A stretch of DNA of 7,072 nucleotides from Betaproteobacteria bacterium UBA6910 (GCA_002451065.1 DKBC01000154.1:4591-11662); one strand, 5' to 3'; numbered from the stretch's first letter, positions 1 to 5,685 are shown. Notes: generated by a model not told the origin, from the sequence alone. Translations and numbers: made by a program.

Positions 1-34
1 CGGGTGAGACCGTCAAATCCGTGTGTTCTCAATA

Positions 35-40
35 GAGGAG
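35..40 (+). promoter_or_regulatory. Ribosome binding site of the small gene at 47
   Basis: GAGGAG lies six bases before the ATG at 47. It decides the start: an in-frame GTG at 23 would place this purine run inside the coding sequence, so the ATG at 47 is preferred. Confidence 0.75.
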
Positions 41-46
41 TGGATC

Positions 47-283
47 ATGGCTTGGAAGAACGTCGATAAGTACTACCTGGCATACAACGTCACGAAGAAA
101 CAGTTCTCCTTTTATTACCGGCTTCAGGGGGAAGCGACCGTCAAGCAGATGTTCACGTCGCCGGAAGAATTCGTGGCCTTGGCCGACATGTTTCGGAATG
201 AAGGGCCCATCAGTTTCAATACCACGGGCAATTACTTCATAACCGGACCGGAGGCGGTGGGGGAAGGGGAGACGGGCGGCTAG
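47..283 (+). CDS. Small conserved-looking protein of unknown function (78 aa)
   Basis: This gene encodes a 78-residue soluble protein that I cannot assign to a named family. It begins MAWKNVDKYY and is rich in aromatic residues in its first half (KYYLAYN near 8-14, FSFYYR near 20-25). A short acidic/hydrophobic helix-like stretch follows (SPEEFVALADMFRNEG), then a polar segment ending in NYFITGPE and a Gly/Glu-rich tail. There is no signal peptide, membrane segment, or cysteine or histidine pattern for metal binding. The GAGGAG site six bases upstream and the clean stop TAG make it a credible gene despite its size. It seems to stand alone: a 417-base gap follows, and what lies upstream is outside the window. 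A small single-domain fold is likely; function is unknown. Confidence 0.82.
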   Translation: MAWKNVDKYYLAYNVTKKQFSFYYRLQGEATVKQMFTSPEEFVALADMFRNEGPISFNTTGNYFITGPEAVGEGETGG

Positions 284-700
284 CCACGACGCGGGCCGCC
301 GGAACACGGCACCGGCCGCGCCGCGCCGCGGGCGACTCGCATTGGGGTCGACCTCGCGGGAGCGGCTAAACTCGCGGTCAATTTCCTTCCTGTTCGCGGC
401 TTCCCGCGGGGCGGGTCGGGATCGTGGCATCCCGCAACTCGTGCCGTTCCTGGTCCAACCTCGGACCGTTGAGGAACCGGGCATGACTCCCGGGCGTGGC
501 TGGCGTGGCGCACGCCTGGAGCGCGAGGAAGCAAATAGCCACAACGCCTGCCACCCATGGCAGAATAGCGCCAATGCATAAGTTGTTGATTGATTGTTGC
601 GGCTTGCTTTGGGGTGGGGAACCCGGCCGGTTCGTAATATGGGGGTCGGGGGGTCCACTCCACTAGCCGGCGCCATTGTCCATCGTCCGTACGCGATCCC
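284..700. other. Intergenic stretch without a convincing gene
   Basis: About 417 bases hold no reading frame that I believe. The frames that stay open here, on both strands, are Arg/Ser/Pro/Gly-rich, lack ribosome binding sites and show no motif, as expected for GC-rich non-coding DNA. What can be seen: a weak hairpin GCCGG/CCGGC at 298-316 with no T-tract; a tandem copy of GGCGTGGC at 493-500 and 502-509, the second forming a small GGCGT/ACGCC hairpin at 502-516; and a CTGCCA/TGGCAG hairpin with a four-base loop at 548-563. The stretch at about 575-600 is locally AT-richer and could hold the promoter for the BLUF gene, but no good -35/-10 pair is visible. No tRNA fold was found. Confidence 0.5.
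548..563. repeat. Perfect 6-bp inverted repeat with tetraloop
   Basis: CTGCCA at 548-553 and TGGCAG at 558-563 flank the loop CCCA. It lies about 140 bases before the BLUF start and is not followed by a T-run, so it is not a standard terminator. It could be an operator half-site pair or an RNA hairpin, or chance. Confidence 0.35.
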
Positions 701-1132
701 GTGGTCGAACCCGTCCGACAGATCGTCTACATCTCCGCCGCGCGGAGCGGCTTTGACGCGGAGGATCTCCAGGAGATCTTCAGCAGAAGCGTCGAGAACA
801 ATTCCCGCGCCGGCATCACCGGCTTGCTGCTTTACCGGGACCTGGAATTCATGCAGGTGATCGAGGGGCCGGAACCGGCAATCGAGGCCCTTTACGCCAG
901 GATCGCCCGCGACCCTCGCCACAGCCTGGTCATAAAGCTCCTGGACCAGATCCTGCCGGAGCGCGAATTCCCGGACTGGGCGATGCAAGTGGTCAACCTG
1001 CGCGACCGCTCGGTGAGCGAGTTTGCGGCGGCCGGCCAAGACCTCGAAGTCGCCGATCTGCGATCCCTCGCCGGAAGCCCGAGCCGTGCCAAGCGACTGC
1101 TGCGAGAGTTCCGGGACGCGGCGCGGCGATGA
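701..1132 (+). CDS. Short BLUF-domain blue-light photoreceptor (143 aa)
   Basis: This is a single-domain BLUF protein (sensor of blue light using FAD), probably cytoplasmic. The residues used in BLUF photochemistry are all present at the expected spacing: Tyr10 in QIVYIS, Asn33-Asn34 in the ENNSRAGITG loop, Gln52 in EFMQVIEG, and Trp93 and Met95 in FPDWAMQ. These match Tyr8, Asn31/32, Gln50, Trp91 and Met93 of the cyanobacterial Slr1694 BLUF protein. Residues from about 100 to 143 form the charged helical cap of short BLUF proteins. There is no fused output domain, so it must act through a partner. The partner is most likely the cyclic-di-GMP enzyme encoded next, in the manner of PapB and PapA of Rhodopseudomonas palustris. 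The GTG start is the only usual start after the in-frame stop TAA at 635, and it places Tyr10 correctly. No Shine-Dalgarno sequence precedes it. Its stop overlaps a micro-ORF start by ATGA. Confidence 0.95.
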   Translation: MVEPVRQIVYISAARSGFDAEDLQEIFSRSVENNSRAGITGLLLYRDLEFMQVIEGPEPAIEALYARIARDPRHSLVIKLLDQILPEREFPDWAMQVVNLRDRSVSEFAAAGQDLEVADLRSLAGSPSRAKRLLREFRDAARR

Positions 1133-1182
1133 ACGCCATGTTGTCAGCACCTTCCCGCGTCGGCCGCCCGCCAACGCCATGA
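1129..1182 (+). other. Bridging micro-ORF between the BLUF and GGDEF-EAL genes (17 codons)
   Basis: An ATG at 1129 overlaps the BLUF stop (ATGA at 1129-1132). It opens a 17-codon frame, MNAMLSAPSRVGRPPTP, that ends in TGA at 1180-1182. This stop overlaps the ATG of the next gene (ATGA at 1179-1182). The frame differs from both neighbours by one -1 step each. The peptide shows no motif. I read it as a possible reinitiation relay that carries ribosomes from the BLUF stop to the next start, which has no Shine-Dalgarno sequence of its own. It could be chance, since GC-rich DNA leaves short frames open easily. Confidence 0.35.
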
Positions 1183-3119
1183 CCACCAACACCCGGCGCG
1201 AGAAGAGACTCGCGCGCAATGTCGCGGTGGTCTACGGGCTGCTGGTCGGGATGTGGATTTTTGTCGCGAGCGGAATCCCAGTGGGGTTCGTCCTGGGCAT
1301 TCAGGTAGAGGAGAACGCATGGTTGCAGTCTTTTGCGGGCTGGTTCTTCGTCGTCTCCTCGGCCTGGCTTCTGTACCTGATGGTGAACCGCCACCTGACT
1401 TCGGTCCGGGAATCGGAGGCGGCCCTCAGGCTGCGCGACCGGGCCATCGAGTCCAGCGTCAACGCCATCATCATCACCGATGCCCGAGCCGCGGGCGAGC
1501 CCATTGTCTACGTCAATCCCGCGTTTGAGCGCATCACCGGGTTCCCGGCCACGGAGGCCGTGGGCCGGAACTGGAGTTTCCTGCACGGGGACGACACGGA
1601 CCAACCGGCCCTGGAAAACGTTCGCGCGGCCATTCGCGGCCAGAGGGAAGGCCATGGGGTGCTGCGCAATTACCGTAAGGACGGCAGCCTGTTCTGGAAC
1701 GAGCTGTTTGTCGCTCCGGTGCGGGACTCGGATGGCAGCGTCAGTCACTTCGTGGGCGTGCTCAACGACATCACGGACAACCGGCGCTACCAGGAGGAGC
1801 TGGAGCATCAGGCGAACCACGACTCCCTCACCGACCTTCCGAATCGGAACCTGCTGCGGGACCGCATCAACCAGGCCATCGTGTTCGCTGACCGATACGC
1901 CCAGGCGGTGGTGATCGCGTTCCTCGACCTGGATAACTTCAAGCTCGTCAACGACAGCCTGGGCCACGATGCCGGAGACCAGTTGCTGAAGCTGGCGGCG
2001 GGGCGGCTGGCCTCGTGCCTGCGCGCTTCCGACACGGTGGCGCGAATCGGCGGTGACGAGTTCGTCCTGGTCCTGCATTTCACGGCAGGGGACGGGATGG
2101 TCGGGCAGCACATCCAGCGCCTGCTCAGCGCGATCGCCCAGCCCTTTATCATCAACGGCCGGGAGGTGTTCGTCACCTGCAGCGTGGGCGTGAGCGTCTA
2201 TCCCCAGGACGGGCGGGATGGTGACACGCTGCTCAGGAACGCCGATGCGGCCATGTACCGGGCCAAGGAGCAGGGAAAGAACGGGTTCCAGTTCTACACC
2301 CGGGAGCTGAACGAGCGGGTGAGCGAGCGGCTGGACCTGGAGTCCGACCTGCGCCGGGCCCTGGAGCGCGGAGAGCTTGCCGTCTACTACCAGCCCCAGG
2401 TGGAACTGGCCACGGGCCGCATCGTGGGGGCCGAGGCGCTGGTGCGCTGGCGTCATCCGTCGCGGGGCGCGGTGGAGCCCGAGCGCTTCGTGATGATTGC
2501 CGAGGAGACCGGCCTCATCGTGCCCATCGGGGATTGGATCCTGCGCACGGCCTGCGAGCAGATCAAGGCCTGGCAGGGTGCCAGCCTGCCTCCGCTGGTG
2601 GTGGCGGTGAATCTCTCCGCCCGCCAGTTCCGCCAGACCCAGCTCGCCGACATCGTGGAATCGGTGCTCTCGGACACCGGCGTGGAACCCCGCTTCCTGG
2701 AGCTCGAGCTAACGGAAACCGTGGTCATGCACGACCCGCAGGAGGCCGAGATCGCGCTGCGGCGCCTCAAATCCATGGGATTGCGGGTGGCCATCGACGA
2801 CTTCGGAAGCGGCTATTCGAGCCTCAATTACCTCAAGCGCTTCCCCATCGACAAGCTCAAAATCGACGGTTCCTTTGTCCAGGATTTGCCGGAGAGCGGT
2901 GACAGCGCCGCCATCGTGCTGGCGGTGATCTCCCTCGGCCACAGCCTCGGGCTGCGGGTGATCGCCGAAGGAGTGGAGCGAAGGAGCCAGGCCGGTTTCC
3001 TGCGCGCCCATGGCTGCGACGAAATTCAGGGTTATTACTACTCGGCGCCGATGCCGGCCCAGGAGTTCACCGCGCTGCTGCGCGATCCGCCGGCGATGGA
3101 AACGGGGGAAGCCGCATGA
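1179..3119 (+). CDS. Membrane-anchored PAS(LOV-like)-GGDEF-EAL cyclic-di-GMP enzyme (646 aa)
   Basis: This is a two-way cyclic-di-GMP enzyme: the GGDEF domain makes cyclic-di-GMP from GTP and the EAL domain cleaves it. Two hydrophobic segments (about 13-41 and 52-69) form a membrane hairpin. A PAS domain follows (about 84-200), then GGDEF (about 212-374) and EAL (about 387-635). The GGDEF motif is at 291-295, with an intact inhibitory RxxD site at 282-285 five residues before it. In the EAL domain, EAL (419-421), Asn478, ELTET (510-514), Asp540-Asp541, Lys561, Glu597 and QGY (617-619) are present, so both domains look catalytically competent. The PAS domain resembles LOV domains (GRN-x-x-FL-x-G, NYRKDGS, FWNEL, FVGV-x-NDIT), but Trp132 replaces the photoactive Cys and Leu195 the usual Gln. 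The first start in frame with the mature-looking N-terminus is ATG 1179; it has no clear ribosome binding site. It follows the BLUF gene by 46 bases, which suggests one transcript. Confidence 0.96.
   Translation: MTTNTRREKRLARNVAVVYGLLVGMWIFVASGIPVGFVLGIQVEENAWLQSFAGWFFVVSSAWLLYLMVNRHLTSVRESEAALRLRDRAIESSVNAIIITDARAAGEPIVYVNPAFERITGFPATEAVGRNWSFLHGDDTDQPALENVRAAIRGQREGHGVLRNYRKDGSLFWNELFVAPVRDSDGSVSHFVGVLNDITDNRRYQEELEHQANHDSLTDLPNRNLLRDRINQAIVFADRYAQAVVIAFLDLDNFKLVNDSLGHDAGDQLLKLAAGRLASCLRASDTVARIGGDEFVLVLHFTAGDGMVGQHIQRLLSAIAQPFIINGREVFVTCSVGVSVYPQDGRDGDTLLRNADAAMYRAKEQGKNGFQFYTRELNERVSERLDLESDLRRALERGELAVYYQPQVELATGRIVGAEALVRWRHPSRGAVEPERFVMIAEETGLIVPIGDWILRTACEQIKAWQGASLPPLVVAVNLSARQFRQTQLADIVESVLSDTGVEPRFLELELTETVVMHDPQEAEIALRRLKSMGLRVAIDDFGSGYSSLNYLKRFPIDKLKIDGSFVQDLPESGDSAAIVLAVISLGHSLGLRVIAEGVERRSQAGFLRAHGCDEIQGYYYSAPMPAQEFTALLRDPPAMETGEAA
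3104..3110 (+). promoter_or_regulatory. Shine-Dalgarno-like site for the micro-ORF at 3116
   Basis: GGGGGAA lies five bases before the ATG at 3116, within the last codons of the GGDEF-EAL gene. It is better placed for the micro-ORF than for the DUF2889 start at 3163, which is more than 50 bases away. This gives some support to the micro-ORF being translated. Confidence 0.4.
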
Positions 3120-3166
3120 CCGATCTTGCCCGCTGGTCTGGGGGCTGTGGGGCCCGCGTCCCATGA
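3116..3166 (+). other. Bridging micro-ORF between the GGDEF-EAL and DUF2889 genes (16 codons)
   Basis: An ATG at 3116 overlaps the GGDEF-EAL stop (ATGA at 3116-3119). It opens a 16-codon frame, MTDLARWSGGCGARVP, that ends in TGA at 3164-3166. This stop overlaps the DUF2889 start (ATGA at 3163-3166). A GGGGGAA site lies five bases before it. The arrangement repeats the one at 1129-1182: the same ATGA overlaps at both ends, similar length, final codon CCA and -1 frame steps. The peptide has no recognisable motif. Translational coupling is the likely role if it is real. An alternative is that 3116 is the true start of the DUF2889 gene, hidden by a sequencing frameshift. Confidence 0.4.
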
Positions 3167-3717
3167 CTTCCCGCCGCGACAGGGTGCGGCGCACCCGCTT
3201 GCATTCGCGCCGCATCGAAGTGCAGGGTTTCCAGCGCAGCGACGGCCTGTGGGACATCGAGGGGCGGCTCACCGACGTCAAGGATCACGACTTCCTGAAC
3301 GTGACCGGGGTGCGCCCAGCCGGCAAGCCGGTGCACGACATGCGCCTGCGCATCACCGTGGATGATCACCTCAAGATCCACGCGGCCGAGACCGGCATGG
3401 ACGGCGTGCCGTTTCCCGGCGTCTGCGACGAAATCCAGAAGGATTACGGGAAGCTGGTGGGCATGACCATCGGGCCGGGCTTCCGGCGCCAGGTGAACCA
3501 TGTGCTCGGGGGCGTCCAGGGCTGCACCCATGTCACCGAACTGCTGTGGTCGGTGGCGACCACGGCGTACCAGACCCTGGCCCAGCATTTCTATTCCCAG
3601 CAGGATCCCCATCGCAAGCCGTTCCAGATCGACGGCTGCCATGCGTGGGACGCCGAGGGACCCCTGGTGGAGACCCATTATCCCCGCTGGCGCCGCAGCC
3701 GCGCCGGTGCGGACTGA
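3163..3717 (+). CDS. DUF2889 family protein of unknown function (184 aa)
   Basis: This protein belongs, by recognition of its sequence pattern, to the DUF2889 family, whose molecular role is not known. Family-like features are the basic N-terminus with LHSRRIEVQGFQR (about 13-25), DGLWDIEGRL (27-36), the HDMRLRITVDD block, the IGPGFRRQV block, GGVQGCTHVTELL and the ATTAYQT segment that follows. No signal peptide or membrane segment is seen, so it is probably cytoplasmic. A short basic tail ends the protein (RWRRSRAGAD). ATG 3163 is chosen because the frame above it has no ATG, GTG or TTG between the end of the EAL gene and this point, and because MTSRRDR leads directly into the family block. 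No good Shine-Dalgarno sequence precedes it, but the micro-ORF at 3116 ends on its start codon. It lies 43 bases after the GGDEF-EAL stop and is probably the last gene of that unit. Confidence 0.9.
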   Translation: MTSRRDRVRRTRLHSRRIEVQGFQRSDGLWDIEGRLTDVKDHDFLNVTGVRPAGKPVHDMRLRITVDDHLKIHAAETGMDGVPFPGVCDEIQKDYGKLVGMTIGPGFRRQVNHVLGGVQGCTHVTELLWSVATTAYQTLAQHFYSQQDPHRKPFQIDGCHAWDAEGPLVETHYPRWRRSRAGAD

Positions 3718-3719
3718 AA

Positions 3720-3748
3720 GTGCCAGCGCGCGGCTTTTCTGCTATACA
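3720..3748 (+). promoter_or_regulatory. Candidate sigma-70 promoter for the folate gene
   Basis: GTGCCA (3720-3725, four of six matches to TTGACA) and TATACA (3743-3748, four of six matches to TATAAT) are 17 bases apart. A TG at 3740-3741 makes an extended -10. It lies just after the DUF2889 stop and about 60 bases before the folate gene start. This supports a separate transcript for the folate gene. The match is moderate. Confidence 0.4.
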
Positions 3749-3778
3749 GCAACTCTGTCCCGCACCCTGAAAGCCCTG

Positions 3779-3793
3779 CCGGCATAGCGCCGG
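3779..3793 (+). other. Small hairpin in the leader of the folate gene
   Basis: CCGGC (3779-3783) and GCCGG (3789-3793) pair around the loop ATAGC, with two further G-U pairs possible below. It ends 17 bases before the ATG at 3811 and covers the alternative GTG at 3793. It might modulate initiation; no T-tract follows. Confidence 0.3.
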
Positions 3794-3810
3794 TGCGAGA
3801 AAGCCGCCCG

Positions 3811-5586
3811 ATGCGACCCACGGAAGGTTCGGTGGTTTTGCATGACGCCCGCGCCCGCTGCTGGCTCCATTTCCACGAGCCGGTGGAGGTGGTGGTGGCG
3901 CGGATGCCGGAGGAGGTGCTGCCCCTGGTGCGTCGTGTGGAGCAGCGGGTGGAAGGGGAGGCGCTCCACGCCGCCGGTTTCCTGAGCTACGAGGCGGCGC
4001 CGGGCTTCGATTCCGCCCTGAGGGTGCGCGCGCCCGAGGGATTTCCCCTAGCCTGGTTTGGCCTCTACCGGGCGCCGGAGGTGCTGCGGGAGCTGCCGCC
4101 TGCGCTCCCGGAGGCCTGCCGCCTGGACGCCCTGACGTTCTGCACTTCCAAGCCCGACTATCTCCAGGCCATCGCGGCCATCCGGCGCGCGATCCGCGAC
4201 GGCGAGACCTACCAGGTGAACCATACGGTGCGGCTGCGCGGGGAATTCGGCGCCGACCCGTGGTGGTGTTTCCTGGCCCTGGTGGAGGCGCAACAGGCGG
4301 CGTACTGCGCCTTCGTGGACCTTGCCGGTTTTGCCGTGGCCTCGGCGTCGCCTGAAAGCTTTTTCGAGCTGGACGGCGACATGATCCGCTGCCGGCCCAT
4401 GAAGGGAACCCTGCCCCGGGGCCGCTGGCCGGAGGAGGACGCCGCTTTCCGCAAGCGTCTCGCGCGCTCGGCCAAGGATCGGGCGGAGAACGTCATGATC
4501 GTGGACATGGTGCGCAATGACCTGGGCCGCATCGCGGAGACCGGAAGCGTGCGCGTCGATCGGCTGTTCGAGGTGGAGCGCTATCCCACGGTTTGGCAGT
4601 TGACCTCCACCGTTACCGCGCGCACCCGGCAGCCCGTGAGCGAGATCCTGCGGGCGCTGTTTCCCAGCGCCTCCGTGACGGGCGCTCCCAAGGCGCGCAC
4701 CATGGGCATCATCGGCGGGCTGGAGGATTCGCCCCGCGGCATCTACACGGGCTCCATCGGATTCCTGTCGCCGGGGCGCCGGGCCCAGTTCAATGTCGCC
4801 ATTCGCACCTTGACGGTGAACAAGCGTGACCGGGTCGCGGAATACGGCACCGGCGGCGGGATCGTCTGGGATTCGGTGGCAGAGGACGAATACCGGGAAT
4901 GCGAGGCCAAGACCGCGGTGCTGCGGCGGACCGTGCGCCCGTTTTCCCTGCTGGAGACCCTGCGCTGGGAACCGGGCAAGGGCTATTTCCTGCTGGAGGA
5001 GCACTTGGCCCGGCTCACGCGCTCCGCGGAGTACTTCGGCTACGCCCTGGCGCGGGACCCGCTCTGGGCGCAACTGGAGGCCCTGGGAGCGGGACTCCCT
5101 GCTGCGGTGCACAAGGTACGGTTGCTGGTGGATCGGCAAGGAGAGGTCAGCCTGGAGGCGGAGCCCCTCGCGCCAAACGGAGACGCGCCGGTGCGTCTAA
5201 TTCTGGCCAGGGAACCGGTGGACCCGGCCTTGGTGTTCATCTATCACAAGACCACCCAGCGCGACGTCTACGAGCAGGCGCGGACCGCGGTAGCGGGCGG
5301 CGACGACGTGCTGCTTTGGAACACCCGGGGGGAGGTCACCGAGACCACCGTCGCCAACGTGGTGCTGGATCTGGACGGGGCCATGGTGACGCCGCCCCTC
5401 TCGTGCGGACTGCTGCCCGGCATCATGCGGGAATGGCTGTTGCGCAGCGGCGTGGTGCGGGAAAAGGTGGTGGCGGTCTCGGACCTGGTGCGCTGCCGCC
5501 GCCTCTGGGTGGTGAACTCGGTACGCCTGTGGCGGGCAGCGGAAATTTCGCCCGAAGCGGCTGCGCGTCTGAAGCGGGTCAAGTAG
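3811..5586 (+). CDS. pabB: Fused aminodeoxychorismate synthase component I / aminodeoxychorismate lyase (PabB-PabC, 591 aa)
   Basis: This protein carries two steps of p-aminobenzoate synthesis for folate. The N-terminal part (about 1-372) is the chorismate-using PabB, and the C-terminal part (about 376-591) is a PLP-dependent PabC-type lyase. In PabB, the PMKGT motif with Lys198 distinguishes it from anthranilate synthase TrpE, which has Ala there. Also seen are AENVMIVDMVRNDLGRI (225-241), VTGAPK (289-294), GTGGGIVWDS (346-355) and EYRECEAK (360-367). In PabC, LLEEHLARLTRSAEYFG is the fold-type IV start, Lys480 in YHKTTQR is the likely PLP lysine, and GEVTETTVANV with Glu511 and GLLPGI follow the family pattern. 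A glutamine amidotransferase partner (PabA) is needed to supply ammonia and is not encoded here. ATG 3811 is preferred over GTG 3793 because of the purine run GAGAAAG eight bases upstream. The gene is preceded by its own candidate promoter and appears monocistronic. Confidence 0.95.
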   Translation: MRPTEGSVVLHDARARCWLHFHEPVEVVVARMPEEVLPLVRRVEQRVEGEALHAAGFLSYEAAPGFDSALRVRAPEGFPLAWFGLYRAPEVLRELPPALPEACRLDALTFCTSKPDYLQAIAAIRRAIRDGETYQVNHTVRLRGEFGADPWWCFLALVEAQQAAYCAFVDLAGFAVASASPESFFELDGDMIRCRPMKGTLPRGRWPEEDAAFRKRLARSAKDRAENVMIVDMVRNDLGRIAETGSVRVDRLFEVERYPTVWQLTSTVTARTRQPVSEILRALFPSASVTGAPKARTMGIIGGLEDSPRGIYTGSIGFLSPGRRAQFNVAIRTLTVNKRDRVAEYGTGGGIVWDSVAEDEYRECEAKTAVLRRTVRPFSLLETLRWEPGKGYFLLEEHLARLTRSAEYFGYALARDPLWAQLEALGAGLPAAVHKVRLLVDRQGEVSLEAEPLAPNGDAPVRLILAREPVDPALVFIYHKTTQRDVYEQARTAVAGGDDVLLWNTRGEVTETTVANVVLDLDGAMVTPPLSCGLLPGIMREWLLRSGVVREKVVAVSDLVRCRRLWVVNSVRLWRAAEISPEAAARLKRVK

Positions 5587-5603
5587 AGGCAACCGGCTGA
5601 AGG

Positions 5604-5612
5604 TGCTAGACT
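5604..5612 (+). promoter_or_regulatory. Possible extended -10 promoter element
   Basis: TG at 5604-5605, one base, then TAGACT at 5607-5612 (four of six matches to TATAAT). No good -35 is seen 16-18 bases upstream, so the call rests on the extended -10 alone. Its right end overlaps the inverted repeat at 5610-5634. Confidence 0.3.
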
Positions 5613-5634
5613 GATCGCGCATTTCCGGATCAGT
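5610..5634. repeat. Perfect 7-bp inverted repeat (possible operator)
   Basis: ACTGATC (5610-5616) and GATCAGT (5628-5634) are exact reverse complements separated by 11 bases. The centre-to-centre distance is 18 bases, close to two helical turns, as for a dimeric regulator. It overlaps the end of the candidate -10, where a repressor or autoregulator would act. It is also 23 bases after the folate gene stop, but no T-run follows, so a terminator is less likely. Confidence 0.45.
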
Positions 5635-5645
5635 TCTAAATAACG

Positions 5646-5685
5646 GGCCGGCGTCTTCGGGGGGCGGGTCAGTGACGCCAAGGCC
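5646..5685 (+). other. GC-rich hairpin in the activator leader
   Basis: GGCCGGCGTC (5646-5655) pairs with GACGCC (5674-5679) and, after an AA bulge, with GGCC (5682-5685). This gives about ten base pairs around an 18-base G-rich loop. The following bases have only short T-runs (TTT at 5690-5692, TTTT at 5698-5701), so intrinsic termination is doubtful. It may structure the leader RNA or help end transcription of the folate gene. Confidence 0.4.

Noticed and set aside
11..22. Twelve-base match CGTCAAATCCGT shared with a site near 5790
   Set aside because: One or two exact 12-base matches are expected by chance in a window of this length, and the second copy lies inside the coding region of the sigma-54 activator.
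298..316. GCCGG/CCGGC hairpin as a terminator for the small gene
   Set aside because: The stem is only five base pairs with a nine-base loop, and no T-run follows.
502..516. GG-N10-GC pattern suggesting a sigma-54 promoter before the BLUF gene
   Set aside because: The -24 part reads TGGCGT and the -12 part lacks TTGC. The pattern is expected by chance in such GC-rich DNA, and it overlaps a simple tandem repeat.
342..581. Possible 79-codon gene in the intergenic stretch
   Set aside because: It starts with TTG without a ribosome binding site, is biased to Arg, Ser and Gly, has no motif, and lies in DNA that is open in several frames at once.
601..665. GGTTCG and a GGGGTCCACTCCA stretch suggesting the 3' end of a tRNA
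   Set aside because: No T-arm stem pairs around the GTTCGTA, and no anticodon arm or matching acceptor stem can be built upstream.
29..1219. Long open frame of 396 codons on the - strand
   Set aside because: It runs antisense across the small gene, the intergenic stretch and the BLUF gene. It has no ribosome binding site or motif, and its composition is typical of a GC-rich shadow frame.
993..2456. Open frame of 487 codons on the - strand opposite the GGDEF-EAL gene
   Set aside because: The + strand carries a clear PAS-GGDEF-EAL protein with catalytic motifs in this interval. The antisense product is rich in His, Gln, Arg and Val in low-complexity runs and matches nothing recognisable.
3793..3810. 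GTG at 3793 as the start of the folate gene
   Set aside because: The six extra residues MRESRP have no family support, the GTG lies in a hairpin arm, and ATG 3811 has a purine run at proper distance.
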